Notes under the pieces: model-generated
What the model was told of the DNA's origin: nothing
What the model saw: the letters and a program-made list of their open reading frames with translations, nothing else
Database searches by the model: none
Part shown: in pieces, positions 37,678 through 48,544 of the stretch
Numbering within the stretch: position 1 is the first letter of the stretch
Layout of the letters: each line of letters begins with the position of its first letter
Program-made: the position numbers and the translations under genes
NCBI GenBank assembly: GCA_028671895.1
Contig: CM053795.1
Coordinates: 6,965,501 to 7,029,500 of the forward strand
Direction of reading: 5' to 3'
Length of the DNA: 64,000 nucleotides
Origin: Oenanthe sinensis
Lineage: Eukaryota > Streptophyta > Magnoliopsida > Apiales > Apiaceae

Positions 37678-37933
37678 CTCCCTTCGTCCTTAAATAATTG
37701 TCCATTTTGACATTTTATGGTCAAATTGACTAATTTTTTACCACAAATTAAAAATTATCCTTTTATAATTTTTAAAAACTAAAATATACATTTTAAAATA
37801 GATTATAGATATTTTTTAACAATATAAAATTTTGCTTTTTTTGAATTATATATTTCATTTAAATTACAGTCAAAGATGAGTCAATTTGACCGCACTGAAA
37901 ACAAAGTTAACAACTAAAACGGGACGGAGGGAG
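37678..37933. mobile_element. Stowaway-type (Tc1/mariner) MITE
   Basis: The ends CTCCCTTCGTCC and GGGACGGAGGGAG are inverted repeats flanked by TA (37676-37677 and 37934-37935). The interior is AT-rich and the length is 256 bp. It inserted 200 bp downstream of the PM19-like pseudogene stop. Confidence 0.85.
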
Positions 37934-39773
37934 TAACTAGCTTGAAGAAGGTTTAGCCAAACAGTTCTAGACTTCTAGTATACAATAAAGCTTAACCGTC
38001 CAGTCAGTAGAACTATGGAAGGAGCTAAATTTGTATTTCCAGGATAAATATGAAGAGCATTATAAAAATGAGCCAATATTTATCTATGCCTTGCAAGAAA
38101 AAGTGAAAAACATAAAACATAGCTCTAACATGTAGCAAATAGGAATGATTATTGTCCCCATGATTGAGATACCATGGCAGTCTCCGCATTTGCCTTGTAC
38201 TTTTGAGGAGATTATGCATAACAATCAGCCACAGCTACAACAATTTGAGAACTTTAAAGTTGACAAAAACCAATGCAAACATATACCCAATATTATTATT
38301 GTAACTATTTTAGACGAAGTATGCGCCAGGGATTTATCTACTTACATGCTAAAGAATAACGTCATCAACAAAAAAAATACAACACAATCGTATATAAAGT
38401 TTAGAAAAGAGAAATGATACAGAGAAAAAACACAAAAAACTGCAAGGAGAAAGTTAACGAGAAAGCAGTACAGCTAAACAGGTATCCTGAACCACCTCCA
38501 CGAATAGCACTACCGTCACTGGGAACCTTACTAGTTCCTCACAGTGCCAGGCTCTTGCCGATAATCTTTTGAGTGAAACTTATGGAGACAACTAAAACAA
38601 AGCGCACATACCCCTAAGACCCCCTCCTTGTTCCTTCATATATTTCATTGCCCCAGTCAAGCTCCTCCATGCAATGTTTCTGTTGAAAAGGTCCGGGCTT
38701 GTAAGCTTTTCCTTTTTCATAAACTTTCCATAATAACATTTCATAATGACATGTAATTATGTAAAATAAAGGCAACATATTCATACAGAAGTTAAAAATG
38801 AATAAGCAACATGACAAATCCATAAGCATTCTTCTCATAATTCCTAATATAAAGGAATAATAATATAGAAAAGCTGGGGAAGACCCCACTTTTATGTTCA
38901 GGCAAGACCCCACTTTTAATTTTAGCATTTTATAGTATGGTGTGCGTCGATGCACTTCTCCCAAGTGATAAGGTTATCTCATGTCTGATGCCTCTGTGTT
39001 TTGAGGAGGTCACAGTCTTGTTTTCCTCCCCATACAAGAAGCATAACACATGTGTAAAATAGAGATATTGCAGACTGTTAAGCATTTTCTTTGTCTGTAG
39101 AGATAAAGGAAAAGCAAACAAAAGGGAACGTTGACTTTAAGGACTACTTTTAGGAGCCCAAAAATGTTCTACAAAAGTAATGGTAGTCACCAGTGAGGGT
39201 GCTACCAAGAACACCATTGCATGCAGAAGATTTCAACATTTTCTGCTTACGTTCCAAATCTTTTCTGCAGGTCAGTGGAAGAAATGTTGCCACTTCGAAT
39301 CAACCTTCTGAAAAGCTTGACTATCATATTGAATATTGATACTCACTGTCATATTGATACTCTTCGTTTCCCACAGAGTAGTTGTAAATGTGCACTAGGA
39401 GAGACTTACAGAGTACAAAATGAGACCCCATTTAATTCGAGTAAGAACTAAGAAACAAGTAGAAAATTTCATTTATCCAAAAAAAACAGTAACTAAATTA
39501 CTCGTATTATGAAATCATTAAAATCATTCATGCTGAATAAGAATCTTGTCTTCTATAATAGTAATATTGCATATTCTGAGACATTTGTACTTCTGTAATA
39601 GCATATAAATAAATTTGACTACACGAATATAAAAAGGGAGCAGCAAAGAAAGACGTGAGAAGAAAAAAAAACTTGACAGCAAATAAGACATTTAAGAGAA
39701 CATATATCTGGTGATAATTTACTACATGTAAAACTTTATTCTTTAATATTTAGATGTAGTATATTGAGGAATA

Positions 39774-39961
39774 CTATGTTACTCGGACTCGGGTAGAAGT
39801 GTCCAACATGGATACGTGTCCAAGTATCGGATTCGGCAATATTCTGAAAAATATACATGTTTTTGGCCTAAAATAAGTGTCCAAGTCCGAGTGTCCATGT
39901 CCGAGTGTCGAGTGTCCGACACGGGTACTCGAAGGTTAAATGAAGAGTCCGAGTAACATAG
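39774..39961. mobile_element. hAT-type MITE, 188 bp, perfect 17 bp inverted ends
   Basis: The left end CTATGTTACTCGGACTC and the right end GAGTCCGAGTAACATAG are perfect inverted repeats. The 8 bp GAGGAATA flanks both sides (39766-39773 and 39962-39969), the duplication size of hAT elements. The interior has repeated GTGTCC(A/G)A(G/C) motifs. The perfect ends suggest recent movement. Confidence 0.87.
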
Positions 39962-40167
39962 GAGGAATATATAACCTAGAGTCCTAGACCTGTTCAAGGA
40001 ATATATAATGTCTCGTAAACAAATAATTAAATGATTACTAAACAAGCAGATGAGATGCTACATGCAGGAAAAAAATAATACTGAAATTTGAAAACAGCAA
40101 TTCTAGTAATGCATGTGCAAAATTTCTGTCTCAGATGTACATTAATATTTAAAATACCCACCTGAAA

Positions 40168-41918
40168 TCATCTGTCAGAGCTTGTAAACAAGTCAAAGAT
40201 TCCACAACAACTCTTGAAGGACGTTTTCTGCACAACTTGTGGAGCTGAGGCTACAAGAGGCTGCAAAATATTCAAAAAAGTTAACATGATTTCTGAATCC
40301 TTGTCTTTTCAGATCTTGATTCAAGTTTATAATATAACTAAGCAAACACATACAAGTACTCTCCTACAAGAACCCAAAAGTCATTACCTGGCTATCAGAA
40401 CATTCAGGACTCTCAGATTCTTTAATGTGATCTGCACCGTTACTCGTATGGACATTAGGAGCATTGAAGGATAGTAAAAGTTTATCATCTTTATCTTCAG
40501 CAGCGGAATCCTTTACATCCATGCAAACGGCTGGATTTTCCTCTGATGTTGAAACTGTGTTATTCTCCTCTTTCCTTGATCCCAAATCCATCAGAACTGA
40601 TGGAATTCCGGTATTGTCATCAGAGCCGGGTAACCCTTTATCAGAATTATCTTGAATTTCCACATTATAACCCACAGAAGAAGTCACAGGATAACCACTC
40701 GAAGCACTTCCATTTACTTGAACTACCTCTTCAGTCAACAAAGCCCCTGGAGTTACCACAGAGACAGTTTCAGCTACCATGCTACTGTTTTCCCCAGCTG
40801 GAATAATAGTATCAACTTGACTCGACACTTTGGACGAAGAATCAGCATGCTGTCCAATTTTAACCACTTCCTTCTTCTGAACCTTAGACTCGTCATCCGA
40901 ACTGCTACGGCTACTATTACTACTACTGCTAGAGCTAGAGCTCCCTGATGAACCTCCAGAGTGCACTTTCTTGGATTCAATACTTCCCTCCTTGCTTCCA
41001 TAATCTTCCTCCGACTTCAATTCCCATTCAATCTGAACAATACCGCCTTCCGTTGACACACTCTCTCCAGAAGCAACTCCTCCTGGAGAACTCTTTTCTA
41101 AAACAACCGACTGACCAGATGAACTACCTTCTCTTTTCTCTACCTCTTTCCCATCTCCCTCAGCAAAAGAATGCTCAGAGCTATGGTGGTCTTGCGATGA
41201 AGGAGAACCACCATCACTCTTTTTGTCATCGTAATGCTGTGCACCATCATCTCCTACCATAGTTTCATCCATCGAAAATAATTCAATACAAAATCAAACC
41301 AAAGAAAACAAACCAACAAATGCCCATCAAAGAAATCTGGACCAATAGTCTATTTATGAAAGCAAACAACAAAATAAATTGGTTTACAGAACTAATCCAC
41401 AAGATGATCATAAAAATAATAAATAAAAAAACACAAATGACATCCCCACTCAACCACTAGACATAGATTGAGACAAAAAAAAAGATAGAAATAGCATAAT
41501 CCCAAACACATACATACAAAGTACAACAGCTAGGATATAGATGGGTAAAAGTAAATTCTTATAAAACCAATAAAGAACACACAGGCACTCAACCACTTCA
41601 CATAACAACACAAATTCAACTATTAACAGAAAATTAGCAAATACCCATAAATTTAGATACACACACACATAAATTACAAGATGAAGTCAAAAAAACAAGA
41701 AGCCTCAAGGCACCAAACCCATGACCTGAATTATAGATACAGATGAAAGTAAAGACTAGAAGAACATAAAATCTTGATAAACAGAGAGATGGGTATTGTG
41801 TATATATATTGAAATAGTCCAAGAAAGAGATAAAAATGAAGGAAGAGAGGAGGGTACCTTGAGATTGCTGGACCTTTTTCTTCTTAGCAGCCTTTCTCTT
41901 TTTAGCACCTGAAGGCAT
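40168..41918 (-). CDS. plant-specific acidic/Ser-rich protein of unknown function with a conserved Cys-Cys C-terminal motif
   Basis: Exons in minus order: 41918..41858, 41253..40388, 40260..40168, giving 339 residues with phases matching at both junctions. The N terminus MPSGAKKRKAAKKKK is a strongly basic, nuclear-signal-like stretch. The middle is low-complexity, rich in Ser, Glu, Gly and Asp, including a Ser run near residue 100. The last exon encodes a compact hydrophobic motif, QKTSFKSCCGIFDLF, ending in SSDR before the TGA at 40168-40170. I have seen similar basic-head, acidic-middle and SCCG-tail arrangements in uncharacterised plant proteins, but no function is known to me. The paired cysteines could be acylated or bind metal; that is speculation. 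The short terminal exon is easily missed by automatic annotation. Confidence 0.75.
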
Positions 41919-42029
41919 GGTGATGATGATGATGATTTAATCAAAGTTTGAATTCTTGATTCCAAGATTAAAAAAGAACACAAATTGTAGGGGGTAGTTG
42001 GATTGTTGGGGGGGGGGGGGGGTGTCTGC

Positions 42030-42076
<47 letters not shown>

Positions 42077-42610
42077 AAAATAGATACAGCGATATACTAG
42101 TGGTGCTCACAGGGAGTGTGTATTGGACTATTGGGTTGAGACATGATTAGTCTAAGCAGGAGATTGGTGTGTTGCGAGAGATTGATGAGGTGTGTCTATA
42201 ATTCTTGTATCGGGCCTTTCATTTGATTTTTTTAAAAAAAATTTATCCATTTCCCCCCCTATTTTCTATAATATTCAATAAATAAATAATATCATCAAAC
42301 TTATCTATAGTTTTTCTCTATATCCTGATGAACCGGAGTTTCAATCAAGTGAATTTAAATTATATTAAAAAATAATTTTAATATAATATAAATTTGATTT
42401 GTTAAGAAGGGACGTATGAATTGTTTTTATCAAATCCGATAAAGACTTGATCCAATTATATAAATTGATATTGTAGGTTTTCTTTATTTGATTAAACAAA
42501 GTTTGACACAATTCGTGATAATTTATATTTAGAAACAAAAAAGAAAAAACCATTTCATACATCTGTCCAACTACAACAGTTAAATTGACAAGAGAAGCCA
42601 TATTTTTAGA
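41919..42610. promoter_or_regulatory. promoter/5'UTR region of the unknown-function gene, with G run and (GA)n tract
   Basis: The sequence just upstream of the ATG at 41918 holds a G tract at about 42009-42022 and a (GA)n run at about 42035-42071. Read on the gene strand these are C and TC tracts, as often found in plant leaders. The rest is AT-rich spacer up to the foldback element. Confidence 0.5.
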
Positions 42611-43296
42611 GGGTTAAATATCAAATACATCACTGACTGCGTTAAAATGTATCAAATAGGTGACTGACTACAAATTTGACTCATTTTGGTCACTGACTAC
42701 GTCCAGATGTATCAAATAGGTGACTGACTGCAAATTTGACTCATTTTGGTCACTGATTGCACAAATTTGACTCATTTTGGTCACTGATTGCACAATTTGA
42801 CTCATTTCAGTTTTCCGGCCACCTTGAAAATTTTCCGACGAAAAAAATATGCACAAAAAAATCCGGAAAAAAATTATATGTAGTAAAACACCCCGACTTT
42901 GAATCTCCTAAACTCAGAATTATCGAAAGGAAATTCAAAACTTAAAATCAAAATTAAATAAATCTTGACCCAAATTTATTTAATTTCGATTTTGAGTTTT
43001 GAATTTGATTTCGATAATTCTGAGTTTAGGAGATTTAAAGTCGGGGTGTTTTACTACATATAAATTTTTTCCGGATTTTTTTGTGCATATTTTTTTTCGT
43101 CGGAAAATTTTCAAGGTGGCCGGAAAACTGAAATGAGTCAAATTGTGCAATCAGTGACCAAAATGAGTCAAATTTGCAGTCAGTCACCTATTTGATACAT
43201 CTGGACGTAGTCAGTGACCAAAATGAGTCAAATTTGTAGTCAGTCACCTATTTGATACATTTTAACGTAGTCAGTGATGTGTTTGATATTTAACCC
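42611..43296. mobile_element. Mutator-like foldback MITE, 686 bp
   Basis: The element begins GGGTTAAATATCAAA and ends TTTGATATTTAACCC. The two halves are near-perfect inverted copies of each other (about 42611-42960 and 42965-43296). The 10 bp TATTTTTAGA occurs exactly on both sides (42601-42610 and 43297-43306), and a duplication of 8-11 bp points to the Mutator superfamily. Each arm carries tandem copies of a module with AATTTGACTCATTTTGGTCA. The left arm has one extra partial module, so the arms differ by about 30 bp. There is no transposase. Transcribed, it would form a hairpin over 300 bp long. Confidence 0.9.
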
Positions 43297-43306
43297 TATT
43301 TTTAGA

Positions 43307-43987
43307 TAACAAGATTAATAATGTGGGTGAAGCCATTTATGATTAGTGTTACATGATCAAGGTGAAATCTGTATCACGGGTACTGTGCTCTCACTCTCTC
43401 AGCCTCAGCAGAAGTGCCCTGGCCTGCTTCCTGCACAAAATTGCAACCATAACAATTATCAAATTCATTAAATAAGTTTTACTCGAAACTTTTTTTAATA
43501 TATTTTTCATTTTATTTTCCAAAATTTATCATATTTGGAACTACTATACTAATATATCGGTATTTTTGAAACCCCAACTTCCAGAATACTAGTTTCCAAA
43601 ATTAGGAGTTGTTTAAATTTAGTAAGCAGTTATGTTTTGGTTTCAACTCTCGCTCATCTATATAATAATTATTAAAAAATGGAATACTAACCCTGTAAGC
43701 TTACTCAAAAATAAATTCAGTTATTTTATTCTCTAAACATGTCCTTATATTCACATAAATAAATATAAGGTCCATTATATAAACAAGAAGATTATTTTCC
43801 TAACCTGTTATCGAACTTGTAGTTACATGGCCTGCATTATGCCAACTACATCTTTGGTTCTCTCACAACAAAATTTAAAATATATTCTAAGACTTGATTG
43901 CTTCCTTGAGTCTACCGCTACTTGTTAATCTCTGTCTGCGATCTATTTTTAACTCACAATATCTTCTCTTTCCCATACAAAGAATCA
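43307..43987. promoter_or_regulatory. upstream region of the CC-NB-LRR gene
   Basis: This 680 bp between the foldback element and the resistance-gene start is AT-rich and has no gene I can support. It must contain the promoter and leader of the receptor gene. I could not fix a TATA box with confidence. Confidence 0.4.
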
Positions 43988-46900
43988 ATGGCAGACATCT
44001 TTCTTTCTGCTTCTGTTACTGTGCTCTTTGATAGGCTGGCTTCACTTGATTTGTTGAGTTTGGCCAAACAAGTCCAAATAGAAAAACAACTTAAGCTGTG
44101 GAAGAATACTCTTTCAAGAATTCTTGCTGTTCTTGCTGATGCAGAGGAGAAACAGTTTACTAATAGATCAGTGAGGCTGTGGCTGCTTGATCTGCAACAT
44201 TTTAGTTATGATTTGGATGATGTACTAGACATCTTGGAAACTGAAATTTTGCAACGTTTAGTGTCCGGATCAAAAAGTAGAATCATGAATATTTTGTCTA
44301 ATCACGATGCAGGGTCAAGGATCAATGACATCTCGACCAGACTGGATAACATTGTCAAACAAAAAGACGGTCTTGATTTAAAGGAGAATGTAGAATCATC
44401 ACTGTCATCTAAATCATTCAAAAGATGGCCTTCGACTTCATTGGTAGAAGCCCATGTTTATGGTAGAGAGAAAGATAAGGAGATAATTCTTGACATGTTA
44501 CTGGAGAATGACGAAACTGATTGTGACAAGATTGTGGTTCCTATAGTTGGTATGGCAGGACTTGGCAAAACAACACTAGCTCAACTTATATATAATGATG
44601 AGAAAGTGGATAAAAACTTTGAACTTAAAGCTTGGGCATGTGTTTCTGATAATTTTGACATTCCTGGAGTAACCAGGTCAATACTTGAGTCACTGACTTC
44701 ACAATCTTGTTACTTGAATGATTTAAACACGCTTCAAGTAACCTTGAGACAGAAGTTGTCAGGAAAAAGGTTTCTACTTGTATTAGATGACATTTGGAAT
44801 CAGAATTATGAAGAATGGGACCTCTTGCGTCGTCCTTTTTCAGTGGGGGCTCCAGGAAGCAAGATTATTATCACAACTCGCATTTTAGATGTTGCAAAGA
44901 TGTTAAGTCGTGTTCGTGAACACCATCTAAATCAATTAGGACCCAGCCACTGCTTATCCTTACTTGCTCGGCATGCTCTTGGAAAGGACAATTTCGAGGA
45001 AAATCTAGATCTAAAGGGAATTGGTGAGGAAATACTTAAAAAGTGTAAAGGACTTCCTCTGGCAGTAAAAATGCTAGGTGGCCTCCTGCGCACTAAACAA
45101 TTTCCGGATCAATGGGAAGATATACTGAATAGCAAGATTTTGGACTTTCCGGAACAATCAGGTGGCATCCTTCCAGCTCTACGCCTAAGCTACCATCATC
45201 TACTTCCGCATTTAAAGCAGTGTTTTTCCTTCTGTGCAATCTATCCCAAGGATTTTGAATTTGACAAGAAGAAGTTGGTTAAGCTATGGATGGCTGTAGG
45301 TCTATTGCCCCGATCAAGTAGATCAAAGCAGAGTGAAGACTTTGGTTGCGAATATTTTGATGACTTGTTATCAAGGTCATTCTTCCAACAATCAGCTACA
45401 TGTGAATCTAAATACGTGATGCATGATCTTATAAATGATTTAGCTGTATATGTTTCTGGAGAAAGATGTTTCAGGTTGGAGGATAAGTGGGACAATACTA
45501 ATGATCCTCAAAGGGTGCGCTATGCATCATACATCACTCAAAGGTTCAACATCTTCGAAAAGTTTGAAATTTTGCAAAAATTCAAATCCTTGCGTACGTT
45601 TATAGGGTTAGACATACACTACGTGTATGCAACCTATTTGTCTAACAACGTTTTAAAGAACTTGCTGCCCGAGCTAAAGTGCTTGAGGTTGTTATCTCTG
45701 AATGGTAACAATATAATGGCTCTTCCAACTTCCATTGGAGATCTGAAGCACTTGCGCTACATAGATTTGTCTTGGACATCAATCAAAACATTGCCTGAAT
45801 CTGTGACTGCTCTCTACAATTTGCAAACATTATCGGTACATGGTTGTAGATACCTTTGTAAGTTGCCTGTAGGCATTGGAAACTTAATTAGCCTCCGGCA
45901 TCTTGATAATGCTGCTACTAGAGAATTACGAGAGATGCCCTGTGGAATTGGCAAACTTACAAATCTGCAGACACTGTCAAAGATTGTGGTTGGGAAAGGC
46001 GATGGACTAGAATTAAAAGAATTGAGAGACCTGAAGCTTTTGCGTGGGAAGCTTTGCATTACAGAATTACAAAATGTGATTGGTATCCGAGATGCAAAGG
46101 AAGCCAAATTGGGGGATAAGCAAGATCTTGATGAACTAACTCTGAAATGGAGTTCAAACTTTGACGAGTCATGCAGTCGTAATCTTGATATTGATGTACT
46201 TGGCGTTCTTGAACCTCATAAAAACCTGAAGAAGCTCACAATCTATAACTTTGGAGGCATAAGACTACCTGACTGGATTACTGATCCATCATTCACGAAA
46301 TTACATGAGATCAATCTCATTGGCTATGAGAAATGCGCATCTTTGCCCCCACTTGGCCAACTATGCATGCTTAAAGTCTTGAGCGTCCAGGATTTGCTTG
46401 AATTGAGAAGTCTTGGTGCTGATTTCTCAAGGGGTGCACATTCTTCAGGATTTGTATTTTTATCACTTGAGAAATTGGCATTTAATGGCATGCCAGAATG
46501 GAATGAATGGTGTTTTTTTGACAGCAGTGGTAAGAAAGATAGCCCACAATTTCCATGCCTTCGAGAGCTCACTCTTCGAAAATGTCCCAAGTTAATCAGG
46601 ATTCCGAAGTTGCAACTTCCCTCTCTTTGCATATTAGAGATTGAAGATTGTCCTGTGAATTTACTAGATAGTTTAACCAATATGACTTCACTGACTACAT
46701 TGACAATCAACAGCGTGAAAGAACTAACTTGTCTGTCTAAAGAATATATGCAGTTCTGTGGAGCACTTGAATATCTTGAGATAAAAAATTGTGATGAGCT
46801 GGTGACTATGTGGGGTACGGGGGTTGCATTAGCTGAGCTTTCTTGCCTAAAAGAAATGAAGGTTGAAAGTTGTTGCAGTCTCATATCATTCTCTGAAACT

Positions 46901-47983
46901 GGGCAAGCTTTTCCGTGCAATCTCAAAGTTCTGAGTATACTCCAATGTAATAATTTAAGGAGTTTCTCAGATATGCCATCTCTCATAAAATTGTCTATTG
47001 AAAAGTGCCAAAGTTTACAGTCCTTTGCTGCAGTGATATTACCCATGCTTCAACAACTAGATATAAAGGATTGCACGGCTTTGGAGTTTATGCCTGATTA
47101 TGAGGCTGGTATATCTTGTCTTCAAGAGCTCAATGTTTCAAACTGTCATTCCTTGCGATGGTGGCCAATGGATCAGTCACCTACAATCTTAGAAAAGCTT
47201 TCTGTTGGCAAAAACTGCAAGAATTTAGAGATAGGGATGGTGCTGCAATCGACCCTCTTGGAAATTGATATACGTGATAGTTGGGGAGTCTTGGGAAGGA
47301 TAGTTAATTCCCAGCAGCACAGGCTTGCAAGCCTGGTCAAACTAGTTATTAATAGATGTAAAACTTTTGAATCTTTCCGTGCAACTGGCTGGCCTCCCAT
47401 TCCTCATCTGAAAGTGCTATTCATTGGTTCTTGTAAAAATCTCAAAGATTTTCCATTAGATCAAATCCAGAGCCTTGAATCTCTTGATATATGGTATTGT
47501 CCAAAACTGGAGTCCTTTCCAGATGGGGATCTACCTCCAAAGCTAACCAAACTTACCATGAATGGTTGTGGAGAATTATTGAAGCCACTTTCAGAATGGG
47601 GACTCCACAGGCTACCCTCTCTCGAAACCTTCTCCATCTCTGGTGGATATTCCAGGATGATTTCAATATCAGACGATACCAGTCAGGCTTTGCTTCCTCA
47701 ATCTCTTAAACAACTCAGGATAGGGGGGTTTCAAAATCTGGAAAGCCTAGCCAGGGGCCTCCAAAATATTACCTCTCTAGAACATCTACTTCTTTGGGGT
47801 TGTCCTAAACTTCGGTCTTTACCTGAAGGAAATCTGGTCAGCTCCCTATTCTCTTTGGAAATTAGAGACTGTCCTGTTCTGGAAAAACAATGCTTAGGAT
47901 ACTATTGGCCTATCATTTCTGACATTCCCAGAGTGAAGCTTGCTTATCGTTACATCCATGATAAAGAAAGCCCTGAATCATAA
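43988..47983 (+). CDS. CC-NB-LRR disease resistance protein, RPP13-like-1 (R13L1) type
   Basis: One uninterrupted exon of 1331 residues. I start at MADIFLSASV (43988); an in-frame ATG 22 codons upstream gives an atypical extension. The Rx-type N-terminal coiled-coil domain (1-140) has the EDVID-equivalent DLDDVLD. The NB-ARC domain shows the P-loop GMAGLGKTT (188-196), kinase-2 LLVLDDIW (263-270), RNBS-B SKIIITTR (291-298), GLPLAVK (355-361), RNBS-D CFSFCAIYPKDF (412-423) and MHD as VMHDLINDL (477-485). A long LRR region runs from about 550 to 1300, with irregular LxxLxxLxIxxC repeats. These proteins sense pathogen effectors in the cell and trigger immunity. All nucleotide-binding motifs look intact and I see no frameshift or stop. 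No second NB-LRR copy lies in the window, although this class usually clusters. Confidence 0.96.
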   Translation: MADIFLSASVTVLFDRLASLDLLSLAKQVQIEKQLKLWKNTLSRILAVLADAEEKQFTNRSVRLWLLDLQHFSYDLDDVLDILETEILQRLVSGSKSRIMNILSNHDAGSRINDISTRLDNIVKQKDGLDLKENVESSLSSKSFKRWPSTSLVEAHVYGREKDKEIILDMLLENDETDCDKIVVPIVGMAGLGKTTLAQLIYNDEKVDKNFELKAWACVSDNFDIPGVTRSILESLTSQSCYLNDLNTLQVTLRQKLSGKRFLLVLDDIWNQNYEEWDLLRRPFSVGAPGSKIIITTRILDVAKMLSRVREHHLNQLGPSHCLSLLARHALGKDNFEENLDLKGIGEEILKKCKGLPLAVKMLGGLLRTKQFPDQWEDILNSKILDFPEQSGGILPALRLSYHHLLPHLKQCFSFCAIYPKDFEFDKKKLVKLWMAVGLLPRSSRSKQSEDFGCEYFDDLLSRSFFQQSATCESKYVMHDLINDLAVYVSGERCFRLEDKWDNTNDPQRVRYASYITQRFNIFEKFEILQKFKSLRTFIGLDIHYVYATYLSNNVLKNLLPELKCLRLLSLNGNNIMALPTSIGDLKHLRYIDLSWTSIKTLPESVTALYNLQTLSVHGCRYLCKLPVGIGNLISLRHLDNAATRELREMPCGIGKLTNLQTLSKIVVGKGDGLELKELRDLKLLRGKLCITELQNVIGIRDAKEAKLGDKQDLDELTLKWSSNFDESCSRNLDIDVLGVLEPHKNLKKLTIYNFGGIRLPDWITDPSFTKLHEINLIGYEKCASLPPLGQLCMLKVLSVQDLLELRSLGADFSRGAHSSGFVFLSLEKLAFNGMPEWNEWCFFDSSGKKDSPQFPCLRELTLRKCPKLIRIPKLQLPSLCILEIEDCPVNLLDSLTNMTSLTTLTINSVKELTCLSKEYMQFCGALEYLEIKNCDELVTMWGTGVALAELSCLKEMKVESCCSLISFSETGQAFPCNLKVLSILQCNNLRSFSDMPSLIKLSIEKCQSLQSFAAVILPMLQQLDIKDCTALEFMPDYEAGISCLQELNVSNCHSLRWWPMDQSPTILEKLSVGKNCKNLEIGMVLQSTLLEIDIRDSWGVLGRIVNSQQHRLASLVKLVINRCKTFESFRATGWPPIPHLKVLFIGSCKNLKDFPLDQIQSLESLDIWYCPKLESFPDGDLPPKLTKLTMNGCGELLKPLSEWGLHRLPSLETFSISGGYSRMISISDDTSQALLPQSLKQLRIGGFQNLESLARGLQNITSLEHLLLWGCPKLRSLPEGNLVSSLFSLEIRDCPVLEKQCLGYYWPIISDIPRVKLAYRYIHDKESPES

Positions 47984-48544
47984 TACCTTGTTAGGTACAT
48001 TCATATTCCATGTCTTGTAATTTAATTGAAAGTTGCCAATTCAAGTCCTACTTTTTTAAGTCTTTTTAATAGAAATTGCGGTTAGTTTTTTGTATCTAAA
48101 CTATTGGGTAAAAACTGTGTTGAATGCAATTTCAACAATTCATTCTGCATAACTGGAAGGGTTTGGTCCAGGAGGGTGAGATGTATCCTTGTTAAGTGGA
48201 AGTGAAATTATGATTATGCGTTCGTTCATATTCTTTTGCTTACTGTCGAGAAGCGGTAGATTTAGTTTAAATCATGTAAGAAATTCTTTGGCTTATTTCA
48301 TATTATTTTTTTTGATAGGTAGAAAATAGCTTTGAAGACAAAGAGTTTTGATGATTAAGAAAAGAAATAAAACGAAGATTCTATGATTTCAAATCACAGT
48401 ATTTCATTTACATTTAAGTACCTTGTATAAGAGTCTTGTTTCAGATTATAGTGTCTTGTGACTCCATTTTGATGTTCAAAAAGATGTACATAACCAAAAA
48501 TTCACTGCTTATTAGGACGAACACAGTCTCCTTAGTATATTGCA
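47984..48544. other. convergent 3' flanks of the receptor and dioxygenase genes
   Basis: About 560 bp separating two genes that point towards each other. It holds both 3' UTRs and nothing else I can identify. Confidence 0.6.

Larger units (their letters stand above)
37479..40167. other. intergenic region with two MITEs
   Basis: No gene is supported in this 2.7 kb. It holds a Stowaway-type MITE (37678-37933) and a hAT-type MITE (39774-39961), both listed separately. The remaining open frames are short and lack family motifs. A segment at 38480-38600 is less AT-rich than its surroundings but I could not assign it. Confidence 0.55.

Noticed and set aside
38614..38964. 116-codon minus-strand open frame between the pseudogene and the unknown-function gene
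   Set aside because: No family motif, AT-driven composition and no splice or promoter context. I treat it as intergenic noise.
43922..43987. N-terminal extension of the CC-NB-LRR protein from an upstream ATG
   Set aside because: The 22 extra residues are unlike the Rx_N start, while the downstream ATG gives the canonical MADIFLSA opening.
46324..47046. 240-codon open frame antisense to the receptor gene
   Set aside because: It lies entirely within the LRR coding exon on the opposite strand, has no family motifs, and is explained by codon bias in the LRR repeats.
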